From NCBI GenBank assembly GCA_027307335.1, contig DAHUXD010000051.1, positions 56,884 through 120,883 on the forward strand: 64,000 bases of DNA, in the 5' to 3' direction. The notes beneath the pieces are model-generated. The model was given only the letters and a program-made list of their open reading frames with translations. It was not told where the DNA came from and made no database searches. The position numbers were made by a program, and so were the translations under genes. This stretch comes from Acidobacteriota bacterium (lineage in GTDB: Bacteria > Acidobacteriota > Thermoanaerobaculia > UBA5066 > Gp7-AA6). Of the stretch, positions 52,968 to 61,494 are shown one piece after another (the first letter of the stretch is position 1; each line of letters opens with the position of its first letter).

Positions 52968-53834
52968 ATGGCCCGAAATCGATCCGTCCTCCGCGTCCTC
53001 TCGGCCGTCGAGACTTACGAGGGGGCCGGGTTCCTGGTGCACCGCCCGTTCCCGACGTCCGCCCTGGACCACTTCGATCCCTTCCTGCTCCTCGACGAGA
53101 TGGGCCCGATGGAGCTCGGCCCGGGCGAGGCGAAGGGCGCGCCCGACCACCCGCACCGCGGTTTCGAGACGGTGACGTACCTGCTCTCCGGACGCATGGA
53201 GCACGGCGACTCGCGCGGCAACCACGGGCGCCTCGGTCCGGGCGACGTGCAGTGGATGACGGCGGGCTCGGGCGTCGTGCACTCCGAGATGCCGGAGACG
53301 GAGTTCGCCTCCCGCGGCGGGCGGATGCACGGCTTCCAGCTCTGGGTCAACCTGCCGCGGCGGGACAAGATGATGCCCCCGCGCTACCAGGAGGTGCCGG
53401 CCGCGCGCATTCCGGTCGGCCGCTCGGACGACGGCAAGGTCGTCGCCCGCGTGATCGCCGGCGAGGCGCTCGGGGCGCGCGCGGTGATCGACACGCGCAC
53501 GCCGATCGTGTACCTCGACCTGACGCTCGCGCCGGGCGGCGTCCACGAGCAGCCGCTGCCCGCCGGCTTCAACGCGTTCGCGTATGTCGTCGAGGGCGAG
53601 GGGCGCTTCGACGCGTCGGGCACCGAGGCGGCCGCCCACGATCTCGTCCTCTTCGCCGGCGACGGCGACGCCGTCCGCCTCGAGGCGCCGGAGGGCGGCG
53701 GCGCGCTGCGGGTCCTCCTCGTCGCGGGCCAGCCGCTCGGCGAGCCGGTCGCGCGCGCCGGGCCCTTCGTGATGAACACGCGCGCGGAGGTCGTCGAGGC
53801 CTTCGAAGACTTCCAGGCCGGCCGGCTCGGGTGA
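52968..53834 (+). CDS. Pirin family protein
   Basis: A 288-residue bicupin. Metal motif DHPHRGFETVTYLLSGRMEHGDSRGNHG and GDVQWMTAGSGVVHSEMPE contain the His and Glu residues expected to bind iron. The second cupin continues to ARAGPFVMNTRAEVVEAFEDFQAGRLG, a typical pirin ending. Pirins act as quercetinases or redox-linked regulators. This one's role is unknown. I chose ATG 52968 (MARNRSVLRVL) because the longer listed start adds proline-rich residues foreign to the family. Confidence 0.92.
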   Translation: MARNRSVLRVLSAVETYEGAGFLVHRPFPTSALDHFDPFLLLDEMGPMELGPGEAKGAPDHPHRGFETVTYLLSGRMEHGDSRGNHGRLGPGDVQWMTAGSGVVHSEMPETEFASRGGRMHGFQLWVNLPRRDKMMPPRYQEVPAARIPVGRSDDGKVVARVIAGEALGARAVIDTRTPIVYLDLTLAPGGVHEQPLPAGFNAFAYVVEGEGRFDASGTEAAAHDLVLFAGDGDAVRLEAPEGGGALRVLLVAGQPLGEPVARAGPFVMNTRAEVVEAFEDFQAGRLG

Positions 53835-53914
53835 GCGGCTCTTTACTCGCCGGTCCGCCCTCGCCTCGCTCGGCCGGGCCGGCGACGCGGCGTTCCGCGC
53901 CGCGCTCCCGCGGT

Positions 53915-53920
53915 TAAGCT
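53915..53920 (+). promoter_or_regulatory. Putative -10 box for a leaderless transcript
   Basis: TAAGCT nine bases before the TTG start of the MFS gene, which has no ribosome site. The same hexamer lies eight bases before the start of the gene at 57132..58559. Confidence 0.35.
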
Positions 53921-53929
53921 ACCGCCCGC

Positions 53930-55138
53930 TTGCGCCAGGCATTCCGGGCCTTCACCTATCGCGACTTCCGCCTCATGTGGGCGGGCGCGTTCACGTCGAG
54001 CGTCGGCACCTGGATGCAGGAGGTCGCGCAGAACTGGCTCATCCTGACGATGACGGGGTCGGCGTTCCTGCTCGGCCTCGACGCGTTCCTCGGCGACGCG
54101 CCCTACATGGCGTTCTCGCTGTTCGGCGGCGTCCTCGCGGACCGCGTGGACCGCCGGCGGATCCTCCTCGGCTCGCAGTTCGTGCAGATGGGGAGCGCCA
54201 CGCTGCTCGTCGTCCTCGTGCTGACCGGGGCGGTGCACGTCTGGATGATCCTCGTGCTGTCGTTCGTCGTGGGCTGCGCGCAGTCGTTCGGCGGTCCCGC
54301 GTACCAGGCGCTGGTGCCGACGCTCGTCGACCGCGGCGACCTCCCGAACGCGGTGGCGCTCAACTCGATCCAGTTCAACCTCGCGCGCGTGATCGGCCCG
54401 GTCCTCGCCGGCGTCGCGTTCTACCGTCTCGGCGCGGCGGGCTGCTTCGGCCTGAACGCGTTTTCCTTTCTGGCCCCCATCGTGGCGCTGCTCCTGTTGC
54501 GGCGCGGCGGCTTCGCGGCGGCCCCCGCGACGGAGGGCGTCTTCGCGAGCCTCAAGCGCGGCCTCATGGCGGTGCGCGACGCGCGCGCGCTGCGGGGCCT
54601 GATCGTGCTCTCCTTCGTCGGCAGCTTCTGCGCGATGCCGCTCGTCACGTTCCTGCCGGTCTTCGCGCGCAGCGTCTTCCACCGGGATGCCCGCGGCTAC
54701 AGCGTGCTGCTCGCCGCCTTCGGGATCGGGGCGATCGTGGGCGCCTTCGGGATCGCGGCGTTCGGCAACGTCCGCCGCAAGGGCGCGCTCGCCGTGGCGA
54801 TGCAGATGTTCTTCGGCGCGCTGATGGCGGGGTTCGCCCTCTCGCGGACGCCTCTTCTCTCCTATGCGCTCCTGGGTCTCGCCGGTGCGGCGCTGATGGT
54901 CGTGTTCGCGCTCTTCATGACGCTCGTCCAGTCGAACGTGGAGGACCATCTCCGGGGGCGCGTGGTCTCGGTGTACTCCCTCGCGTTCCGCGGCGCGATG
55001 CCGCTCGGCAACCTGGTCGCCGGGTCGCTCGCGAGCGTCTTCACGGCGCCGAAGGTGCTCATCGGCAACGGCATCGTGATGATGCTCGTCGGGGCGGCCG
55101 TGTTCCTGGGTCCGCGGCGCCGCGTGCTCGAGCTCTGA
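53930..55138 (+). CDS. MFS transporter, MFS_3/EntS-like
   Basis: A 402-residue twelve-helix transporter. The start FRAFTYRDFRLMWAGAFTSSVGTWMQEVAQNWLILTMTGSAFLLGL and ADRVDRRRILL loop are typical of the MFS_3 (enterobactin exporter-like) group, as is LNSIQFNLARVIGPVLAG. The C-terminal half has VQSNVEDHLRGRVVSVYSLAFRGAMPLGNLVAGSLASVF. Substrate cannot be told from sequence. TTG 53930 gives the natural N-terminus with MRQAFRAFTYRDFR. No neighbour suggests a metabolite. Confidence 0.9.
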   Translation: MRQAFRAFTYRDFRLMWAGAFTSSVGTWMQEVAQNWLILTMTGSAFLLGLDAFLGDAPYMAFSLFGGVLADRVDRRRILLGSQFVQMGSATLLVVLVLTGAVHVWMILVLSFVVGCAQSFGGPAYQALVPTLVDRGDLPNAVALNSIQFNLARVIGPVLAGVAFYRLGAAGCFGLNAFSFLAPIVALLLLRRGGFAAAPATEGVFASLKRGLMAVRDARALRGLIVLSFVGSFCAMPLVTFLPVFARSVFHRDARGYSVLLAAFGIGAIVGAFGIAAFGNVRRKGALAVAMQMFFGALMAGFALSRTPLLSYALLGLAGAALMVVFALFMTLVQSNVEDHLRGRVVSVYSLAFRGAMPLGNLVAGSLASVFTAPKVLIGNGIVMMLVGAAVFLGPRRRVLEL

Positions 55139-55202
55139 TCCGGTCGGACGAGCGCGAGCCTGGCCGGCGGACATCAGTGGCTGGAACGAGTGGTGTGGAT
55201 TT

Positions 55203-55279
55203 TGGTGGAGCTGACCGGGATCGAACCGGCGACCTCGTGAGTGCGATTCACGCGCTCTCCCAAACTGAGCTACAGCCCC
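55203..55279 (-). tRNA. tRNA-Ala (anticodon CGC), CCA encoded
   Basis: The minus-strand sequence folds as a full cloverleaf: acceptor GGGGCTG with CAGCTCC, anticodon stem CGTGA/TCACG around loop ATCGCAC (anticodon CGC), and T loop TTCGATC. The G3-U70 pair that marks alanine tRNAs is present, and the 3' CCA is in the gene. The first ten bases contain the stop codon of the neighbouring gene on the same strand. Confidence 0.96.
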
Positions 55280-57135
55280 ACGCGGAAGGGGGCGGAGGAT
55301 AGCACGGCCGGTCGGAAGGCGGCAACGGCCCGTGGCGCTGTCAGCGAGTAGGCCACGATGGGGCCTCGCGCGTAGATGCGCTCGAAGTGGCTGCGGAAGA
55401 AATCGTCGTCCGGGAGGTGCGTGAACATCGGACTCTCGTTGACGAGGAGGTACGAGACGCCGCGCCGCCGCAGCCATTCGTAGAGCTCCGTGCCGCTTCC
55501 GACGGGGACGTCCGCGTACCGGTTGGGGCCGAACCAATCGCCGAGGTGTCGGCCCTCGCAGTAATACTTCATGGATTCGTCGTGGAGCGCGTAGATCGAG
55601 TACGCGCTGCCGTACCGACGGTTCAGCTCGCGATAGAAGGGGTATGAGGGGAGCTGCTCGAGAAACGCCTCGCGTTGCGGGAGCGAGACGGGCAATGGCG
55701 GAGAGAATCGGAGCCGGCGTCCCTCTTCGAGCAGTGCGCGGCCGGCCAGAACGAGGGCGCCGAGCGAAACGAGCCGGCGCAGCCACGTCCGGGAATCGCC
55801 GCGGGCGTTCTCGGTCAGGGCCGCCAGAACGAGGGCGCCGAGAACGCAGAGGACCGGCACGACGGGCAGCAGGAATCGCGGCTGCTGCGTCGTGAAGAAC
55901 CAGAACACGGCGTACGCGACGGCGACCGCGGCCGGAAATCGACAGAGTCTTCGACGGACCGACACCCCGATCGCCAGGAGAAGCAGCGCGAGTCCCGCTC
56001 CCGCCATGCCGGGCTCCGACGGGGACCGGCCGAGCGCGAACCGGAAGGGCAGCCGCAGGAGAGCGCCGAGGCTCCTTCCGTCTCCGTAACGGTGGAGCGA
56101 CCAGAGCAGGGAGGCGACGTCCTCCCGCGACCAGAAACGGTACCCGAAGAGACTTCCGAAGAACGGCCAGGCGGGATCGCCGGTCCCGGAGAAGATCAGG
56201 GCGTACCACCAGACGCCGGAGGCGGCCGCGAAGAGAAGGACGTCGCGAGCGGCCCGGCCCTTCTTGCCCCGGGGAGCGCGGAGCAGAACGGTCGCGAAAA
56301 CGAGCGCCCCGAAGAACAGCCCCGAGTACTTCGCTCCGGCGGCGAACCCGGCAAAGGCTCCCGCCAGTCGCAGCCAGCGCGACTCGGCCGTTTCGAGCCA
56401 CCGGGCGCACGCATAAAGGGCGAAGAAGGCGAAGGTCGTCAGGCCCATGTCGGCGTAGGCCATCGATGCGAGCGAAAGCACCGCCGGGCTCGACAACCAG
56501 AGCGCCAGGGCCCAGAGGCCCGGGCCCTGTCCGGCCGCCCGGCTCGTCCCCATCACGATTCCGGCGGCGGCGAGTCCGAAGAACAGGGTCTCCACGAGCT
56601 GCGCGGAGACGTCGTCGCACAGCAGCATGGCGCCGGAGAACAGGACCTCGTTGAGAGCCGGAAATACGGGGAAGCGGAGATCGGGAAGTGGCGCGATGCG
56701 TCCGGAGGCGGCGTAGGCCTTCGCCATCGGCAGGTGGTACATCGTCGCGTCGAACGCGGTCGGCGGATAGAGCGCCCGGAACGACACGAGGGAGAGCGCC
56801 GTCAGGGCGAGAGCCAGCGCCGCCGCTCCCGTCGTCCGGAGACGCCACCGGCCGTCCGGACGCTCGACCCGGCGCCGCGAGAAGAGCGCGAGGCCCGCGC
56901 CCGCGGCCACCGTCAGGATCACCGTGATGCGCGTCAGCGCGCCGAACACGCCCGCGAGAAGCCATCCCGTGCCGAGCATTCCGAGGCCGAGACCGGTCGC
57001 GAGGACCGCCCGCTCGCCGGGGGCGACGCGCTCGAAACCTCTCAGAGCCAGGGTCCCGAAGCCGAGCCCCGCCAGGGCAATCAGGGCGACCGTCGCCAGG
57101 CGCGTGAAGACGAACAGGAACGCGGCGCCGGTCAC
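55270..57135 (-). CDS. Polytopic GT-C-type glycosyltransferase-like membrane protein
   Basis: A 621-residue protein with about twelve hydrophobic helices and a soluble C-terminal region. Early loop RALYPPTAFDATMYHLPMAKAYAASGRI has the Asp typical of ArnT/PMT (GT39-like) transferases, which use lipid-linked sugars. The C-terminal domain (YPFYRELNRRYGSAYSIYALHDESMKYYCEGRHLGDWFG) is extracytoplasmic. GTG 57135 overlaps the stop of the preceding gene (GTGA). Its stop TAG lies inside the tRNA-Ala gene. Probable role: transfer of sugars to lipids or proteins outside the membrane. Confidence 0.78.
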   Translation of the reverse strand: MTGAAFLFVFTRLATVALIALAGLGFGTLALRGFERVAPGERAVLATGLGLGMLGTGWLLAGVFGALTRITVILTVAAGAGLALFSRRRVERPDGRWRLRTTGAAALALALTALSLVSFRALYPPTAFDATMYHLPMAKAYAASGRIAPLPDLRFPVFPALNEVLFSGAMLLCDDVSAQLVETLFFGLAAAGIVMGTSRAAGQGPGLWALALWLSSPAVLSLASMAYADMGLTTFAFFALYACARWLETAESRWLRLAGAFAGFAAGAKYSGLFFGALVFATVLLRAPRGKKGRAARDVLLFAAASGVWWYALIFSGTGDPAWPFFGSLFGYRFWSREDVASLLWSLHRYGDGRSLGALLRLPFRFALGRSPSEPGMAGAGLALLLLAIGVSVRRRLCRFPAAVAVAYAVFWFFTTQQPRFLLPVVPVLCVLGALVLAALTENARGDSRTWLRRLVSLGALVLAGRALLEEGRRLRFSPPLPVSLPQREAFLEQLPSYPFYRELNRRYGSAYSIYALHDESMKYYCEGRHLGDWFGPNRYADVPVGSGTELYEWLRRRGVSYLLVNESPMFTHLPDDDFFRSHFERIYARGPIVAYSLTAPRAVAAFRPAVLSSAPFRVGL

Positions 57136-58559
57136 GTTCCTCCGCGGCGCCGGCTCGCGAGCGCCTGGACGATCCACGCGGCGATGGAAACGAGGAGCAG
57201 GTCGCAGAGCGCCTGCGCGACGTAGAAGACGCGCGAGAAGTCCGGCGGCGCGTTGGTCAGGACACAGACCGCGAAGGCCGTCGCCGACATCGCGACCGCC
57301 GCGAGAAGCGCTTCCCGGAACAGGCGGCCGCGTGGCGAGGCGCGCCGCCAGGTCGCGAGCGCCGCGCCGGCGGTGGACACGAAGAGAACGGCGAGCGCGG
57401 CGATCGCATTCGCGCCGAAGAGCCGCAGGCGCAGCCGGCTCCAGACGGCGAAGCGCTCGGTCCGCGTCCGCGACGGATGCTCCGGGGAGTGCTCGAGGTT
57501 GCCGTAGCTCGGCCGCAGCGTCCAGGTCTTCGGCGCGATGCGCGCGACGCGCTCGGCGAGCTGTCGCGGTTGCGCGAGGTAGAAGACCGCGATCTTCCGG
57601 TAGCCGACGGCGTGCAGGAGGCGGGAGCGGAACTCCGCATCGAGGAGCGGCGTGTCGGGCCGGAACGCCTCGGTCCCCGAATATCGAACCCACCCCGGAT
57701 CGAGACCGAGCGCGGCGGCGTCCGCCGCCGGGTCGGGCGAATGGGGCAGGATCTCGTAGAAGATGACCTGGTAGATCGCCGCGGCCTTCAGCTCGTTCGG
57801 CGTGCGACGGCCGTACCAGACGGAGAACGCGCAGAGCGCGAGCGCCAGCCAGGCCGCCGGGCGCCGGAGGGGTCCGCGCAGCGGCACGCGGGCGAGACCC
57901 ACGCCGAGCATTGCGAGCACCGGTCCCTGGATCGCCTCCTGCGGCTTCGAGGCGACGAACGCCGCGGCCAGGGCGAAGTAGAGGAGGAGCCACGCGCCCG
58001 CGAGGCCGCCGGCCCGGATCGCCCGTGCCGCGACCGCCGCGGTGAGCAGCAGGAAGAGGAGCGACGCGGTCTGGCCGTAGAAGGAGTTGAACGGAGCCGC
58101 GTAGCCGACGTCGGTGAAGAAGAAGACGCCGAGGACCGCGGCCGTGACCTGCGCCGGGATCGTCAGCCCGCGGCAGGCGCGGAGCAGCGCCGCCAGCGCG
58201 AGGACGAGGAGCGCGGCGTGCAGGCCGCCGAGGACCCGCAGGTCGAACTCTCCGCCGGCGCGCGCCCCCGACATCCAGCGCGCCGCGAGCGCGAGGGCGG
58301 TCTCCGAGGAGACGTGGCCGCTGTCCACCGCGCCGATCGGCAGCACGCGGTAGCGGGTGCGGAGGAACGCGAAGTAGCGCTCGCCGAATTCGTCGGTCGA
58401 GTGCTCGAATCCCGCGTTGTGCATGACGCGCTGGTAGTCCCCGTTGTCGGCGAGGCCGATGACCGGCGGCACGAGGAGCTGCAGCGAAAGGACGACGAAC
58501 GCGGCCGCCGCGGCGAGGCCGGTGATCCACCGGTTGGCGGTCTCGGCCGTCGTCGGCAT
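57132..58559 (-). CDS. WsfD-like membrane glycosyltransferase-like protein
   Basis: A 475-residue polytopic protein. The motif VPPVIGLADNGDYQRVMHNAGF near residue 30 is typical of WsfD-type hexose transferases, which carry a conserved D-N-G-D. Further conserved-looking loops are FFFTDVGYAAPFNSFYGQTASLLFLLL and VASKPQEAIQGPVLAM. The start is ATG 58559 (MPTTAETANRW), eight bases after a TAAGCT hexamer. The longer listed start is within the divergent promoter. It forms an operon with the GT-C-like gene downstream and is probably involved in surface glycan assembly. Confidence 0.7.
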   Translation of the reverse strand: MPTTAETANRWITGLAAAAAFVVLSLQLLVPPVIGLADNGDYQRVMHNAGFEHSTDEFGERYFAFLRTRYRVLPIGAVDSGHVSSETALALAARWMSGARAGGEFDLRVLGGLHAALLVLALAALLRACRGLTIPAQVTAAVLGVFFFTDVGYAAPFNSFYGQTASLLFLLLTAAVAARAIRAGGLAGAWLLLYFALAAAFVASKPQEAIQGPVLAMLGVGLARVPLRGPLRRPAAWLALALCAFSVWYGRRTPNELKAAAIYQVIFYEILPHSPDPAADAAALGLDPGWVRYSGTEAFRPDTPLLDAEFRSRLLHAVGYRKIAVFYLAQPRQLAERVARIAPKTWTLRPSYGNLEHSPEHPSRTRTERFAVWSRLRLRLFGANAIAALAVLFVSTAGAALATWRRASPRGRLFREALLAAVAMSATAFAVCVLTNAPPDFSRVFYVAQALCDLLLVSIAAWIVQALASRRRGGT

Positions 58560-58567
58560 CGCGGCGC

Positions 58568-58573
58568 AGCTTA
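58568..58573 (-). promoter_or_regulatory. Putative -10 box for a leaderless transcript (minus)
   Basis: TAAGCT on the minus strand, eight bases before ATG 58559. Faces another such box 13 bases away on the plus strand. Confidence 0.35.
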
Positions 58574-58586
58574 ATGCCAACCGGGC

Positions 58587-58592
58587 TAGGAT
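58587..58592 (+). promoter_or_regulatory. Putative -10 box for a leaderless transcript (plus)
   Basis: TAGGAT seven bases before GTG 58600 of the antiporter gene; the 40-bp divergent gap leaves no space for a leader. Confidence 0.4.
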
Positions 58593-58599
58593 TCGCCGC

Positions 58600-59793
58600 G
58601 TGGAACACGGGTTCGACGTCGGGACGTTGTTTCTCGCGTTCGCGAGCGCGCTCGTGGGCGCCAAGCTCTTCGGCGAGCTCGCGGAAAGGGTGGGTCAGCC
58701 GGCCGTCCTCGGCGAGCTCGCCGTCGGGGTGATCCTCGGCCCTTCGGTCCTCGGGCTCGTGCCGATCTCCGACGCCGTGCTCGAGCTCGCCGAGATCGGC
58801 GTGGTGCTGCTTCTCTTCGAGGTGGGCCTCGAGACGGACCTCGCGGAGCTCGGCCGCGTCGGCGCGCCGGCGCTCGCCGTGGCGCTCGCCGGCATGCTGC
58901 TGCCGTTCGCCGGCGGGTACGCGACGGCCCGAGCGTTCGGACAGACGCCGCTGACCGCGACGTTCGTCGGCGCCGCCCTGACCGCGACCTCGATCGGCAT
59001 CACGGCGCGGGTCCTCTCGGAGCTGAAGGTGCTCGCGACCCGCGAGGGCCAGATCATCCTCGGCGCGGCCGTCGTGGACGACGTGCTGGGGCTCGTGGTT
59101 CTCGCCGTCGTCTCGAAGGTCGCCGGCGGCGGGACGCTCGGCCTGGCCACGGTCGGGAAGTCCACGGGTCTCGCGATCGGCTTCCTGGTGGCGGCCATCG
59201 TCCTCGGCATCCCGCTCGGCCGCCGTCTGATTCGCGTCGTCGAGATGGCGCGCGTGCGCGGCGTGCTGGGGGCGATGTCGTTCGCGTTCGCGCTCCTGAT
59301 CGCGTGGCTCGCGAAGGCGGCGGAGTCGGCGCCGATCGTCGGCGCCTTCGCGGCCGGGGCGGCGCTCGCGCGGACCAACCGCCGCCACGACATCGACTCG
59401 GCGATCAAGCCGGTCGTGGACGTCTTCGCGCCGGTCTTCTTCGTCTACGTCGGCGCGGAGGTGGACGTGCGGCTGCTCAATCCGGCCGTCGCGGCGAACC
59501 GGCCCGCCCTCCTGCTCGGCCTGCTGCTCGCCGCGATCGGCTTCGCCGGCAAGTTCGCGGCCGGTTTCTGCGCGTGGGGACCGGTGCGGCGCGCCTTCAT
59601 CGGCGCCGGGATGGTGCCGCGCGGCGAGGTGGGGCTGATCTTCGCGTCGGTCGGCCTGGCGACGAGCGCGCTCGACGAGCCGGCGTTCGTCTCGGTCCTC
59701 GTTGCCGTATTCCTGACGACCTTCGTCGCGCCGCCGCTGCTGAAGGTGCTCCGGCCGCGGACTCGTGGAGCGGCCCTCGACGCGCCGGCGTGA
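58600..59793 (+). CDS. Kef/CPA2-type cation:proton antiporter
   Basis: A 397-residue twelve-helix antiporter. It has GELAVGVILGPSVLG, LLFEVGLETDLAELGRVG, and ATSIGITARVLSELKVLATREGQIILGAAVVDDVLGLVVLAVV, where the double Asp of V-V-D-D is the ion-binding site of CPA2 proteins. A C-terminal GAGMVPRGEVGLIFASVG motif is also typical. It lacks the TrkA-N/RCK domain, so it is of the short type. Start GTG 58600 (VEHGFDVGTLFLAF) lies right after a -10-like box. Exchanges Na+ or K+ for protons, ion not determined. Confidence 0.94.
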   Translation: MEHGFDVGTLFLAFASALVGAKLFGELAERVGQPAVLGELAVGVILGPSVLGLVPISDAVLELAEIGVVLLLFEVGLETDLAELGRVGAPALAVALAGMLLPFAGGYATARAFGQTPLTATFVGAALTATSIGITARVLSELKVLATREGQIILGAAVVDDVLGLVVLAVVSKVAGGGTLGLATVGKSTGLAIGFLVAAIVLGIPLGRRLIRVVEMARVRGVLGAMSFAFALLIAWLAKAAESAPIVGAFAAGAALARTNRRHDIDSAIKPVVDVFAPVFFVYVGAEVDVRLLNPAVAANRPALLLGLLLAAIGFAGKFAAGFCAWGPVRRAFIGAGMVPRGEVGLIFASVGLATSALDEPAFVSVLVAVFLTTFVAPPLLKVLRPRTRGAALDAPA

Positions 59794-59822
59794 GGGGGGG
59801 CGCCCGCCCGGACGTGGCGCCC

Positions 59823-61028
59823 TCAGATTCGGCGGCGCAGGTCCGCGAGCGTCGCGTGCAGGAGTCCCCGCCGTTCGGCCTCGAGCCGGTAGAAGATCGG
59901 CTCGAGGACCATCGCGATGCGGTCCTGGCGATGCGGGCTGATGCGATAGAGGTCGGGCGTCAGCGCCTCGATCACGCGGAGCACGCTGATCTGGGCGCTC
60001 GGCGCGGAGCGCCGGAAGCCGCTCGTCGCGTCGCCCTCGACGAGACCCGCGCGCTGCAGCTCCTCGAGGATCGCGATGGTCTCGGCCGGTGGCGCCTCGG
60101 GATCGGGCTGGATCTCGGCGACCGGCGTCGCCTCGGAGCTCGACATGCGCAGCAGCATGCGGATGGCGCGCTCCGCCCGCCCCTGGCCGGCCTCGTCGCT
60201 CCCCGCGCGCACGACGTGCGTCTGCAGGACGTGCGTCAGCTCGACCCCCGCCAGGATCAGCGCCCACGCGAGGAAGAGCGACAGGATCGCGAGGAACACG
60301 AACCCGATCGTCCCGGTGATGAGGTTCATCCGCAGCATGGCCGCCACGTAGAGGTTGAATGCGACGCGCAGCAGCTCGAGCGTGAGGGCCACCGCGGCGC
60401 CGGAGGTCGCGGCGGCGCTCGTCCGCACCCGGGCGTTCGGCAGGTACTTGAACAGCAGCGTCAACAGGAGCGCCTTGAGCAGGAAGGACGACGCTCCGAT
60501 CGCGGCGGCCTCGGCCGCGGAGTCGATCGTGTAGTGGCGGCTCATGGTGCGCGTGACGAGGCCGATGCCGCCGAGCACGAGGCCGAGGGCGAGGAGCGCG
60601 AAGGAATAGATCGCGACGCGCCGCACGCTCATGCGCCGCCGGGGCGCGCCCCAGACCGCATTGAACACGCCCTCGACGACGAAGATCAGGCGGACCGACG
60701 CGACGAGCGCGACGGCGAGGCCGATGCCCGAGATCGCGGTGGCTTGCGCGATGAAGTCGCGCAGGCTCTGCGTGAGGTGCACGGTCTGGTAGGGGAGCAG
60801 GGCGTTGACGACCGCGATGATCTGGTCGTCGTTCTCGCGAAAGAAGGTGGCGAGGAAGATCGAGAACGCCGCGAGCAGCGGCACCGCCGTCAGCAGCGTC
60901 GTGAAGGAGAGCGATCCCGCGAGGTCGAAGCCGCGGTCCGCCCGGAAACCGCGATACGTGTCGGCGATGACCTCGAAGAGGGACCAGCCGGTCCAATCGC
61001 GGCGCGAGATTTCGGTCGATTTCTTCAA
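59823..61028 (-). CDS. YihY/BrkB family membrane protein
   Basis: A 401-residue protein with about six helices. Conserved family segments: DTYRGFRADRGFDLAGSLSFTTLLTAVPLLAAFSIFLATFF, RLIFVVEGVFNAVWGAPRRR, and LLFKYLPNARVRTSAAATSGAAVALTLELLRVAFNLYV. A cytoplasmic C-terminal region (ETIAILEELQRAGLVEGDATSGFRR) looks like a winged helix. Best start is TTG 61028 (LKKSTEISRRDW); the longer listed start runs through the divergent gene. Function of the family is not settled. Confidence 0.88.
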   Translation of the reverse strand: MKKSTEISRRDWTGWSLFEVIADTYRGFRADRGFDLAGSLSFTTLLTAVPLLAAFSIFLATFFRENDDQIIAVVNALLPYQTVHLTQSLRDFIAQATAISGIGLAVALVASVRLIFVVEGVFNAVWGAPRRRMSVRRVAIYSFALLALGLVLGGIGLVTRTMSRHYTIDSAAEAAAIGASSFLLKALLLTLLFKYLPNARVRTSAAATSGAAVALTLELLRVAFNLYVAAMLRMNLITGTIGFVFLAILSLFLAWALILAGVELTHVLQTHVVRAGSDEAGQGRAERAIRMLLRMSSSEATPVAEIQPDPEAPPAETIAILEELQRAGLVEGDATSGFRRSAPSAQISVLRVIEALTPDLYRISPHRQDRIAMVLEPIFYRLEAERRGLLHATLADLRRRI

Positions 61029-61100
61029 ATCTGCGTTCCGGCCGCCGGATCCCGAGCCTCCAAGGGTATATGATCCCGCTTCTCTGGAGCGGAGGTGAAC

Positions 61101-61388
61101 ATGGCCAAGGAGACTCCTTTCGACCGCGCGCGGGACTTCGTCGAGGAGAAGATCGACCGCACCAAGGAAGTGCTGGGCGACTCGTACGGGAAGGCGCGCG
61201 AGCAGTTCGACGACGTGAGCGAGGACGTCCGCAAGTCCGTCAAGGACACGGCGAAGAACATCCAGAAGGACTACGGTCACATCTGGGACGACGTCCGCGA
61301 GTACGTGCGGGAGAACCCGGGCACGGCCCTGGCGCTCTCCGCGGCCGCGGGCCTGGTCCTCGGCTTCCTCATCCGCGGCGACGACTAG
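61101..61388 (+). CDS. DUF883 (YqjD/ElaB-like) membrane-anchored helical protein
   Basis: A 95-residue protein with a charged amphipathic helix (FDRARDFVEEKIDRTKEVLGDSYGKAREQFDDVSEDVRKSVKD), a YVRENPGTALALSAAAGLVLGFLIRGDD ending and a single C-terminal membrane helix with the ENPG motif common in YqjD/ElaB proteins. Those bind ribosomes at the membrane in stationary phase in E. coli. GGAGG five bases before ATG 61101 decides the start. TATGAT at 61069 could be the -10. Confidence 0.82.
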   Translation: MAKETPFDRARDFVEEKIDRTKEVLGDSYGKAREQFDDVSEDVRKSVKDTAKNIQKDYGHIWDDVREYVRENPGTALALSAAAGLVLGFLIRGDD

Positions 61389-61482
61389 GAGGATCGGACT
61401 CCTGGCGGGCCGCCTCGCGGCCCGACGGACGTCAGAGGGAACGTCGGCGGGCGGAGCGTCTCCCTCGATCGGCCCGACGGAC

Positions 61483-61488
61483 TAGAAT
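61483..61488 (+). promoter_or_regulatory. Putative -10 box for leaderless selD
   Basis: TAGAAT six bases before ATG 61495; there is no Shine-Dalgarno. It places the transcription start at or near the A of the start codon. Confidence 0.45.
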
Positions 61489-61494
61489 TCCCCC

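Noticed and set aside
55270-60996. The 1908-residue listed ORF as one giant gene
   Set aside because: Only its last 621 residues are a real membrane protein; the upstream part is a shadow of the WsfD-like, antiporter and YihY genes.
61407-61423. A perfect 7-bp GGGCCGC hairpin after the DUF883 gene
   Set aside because: No T-run follows it and such short G/C pairings are expected often at this base composition.
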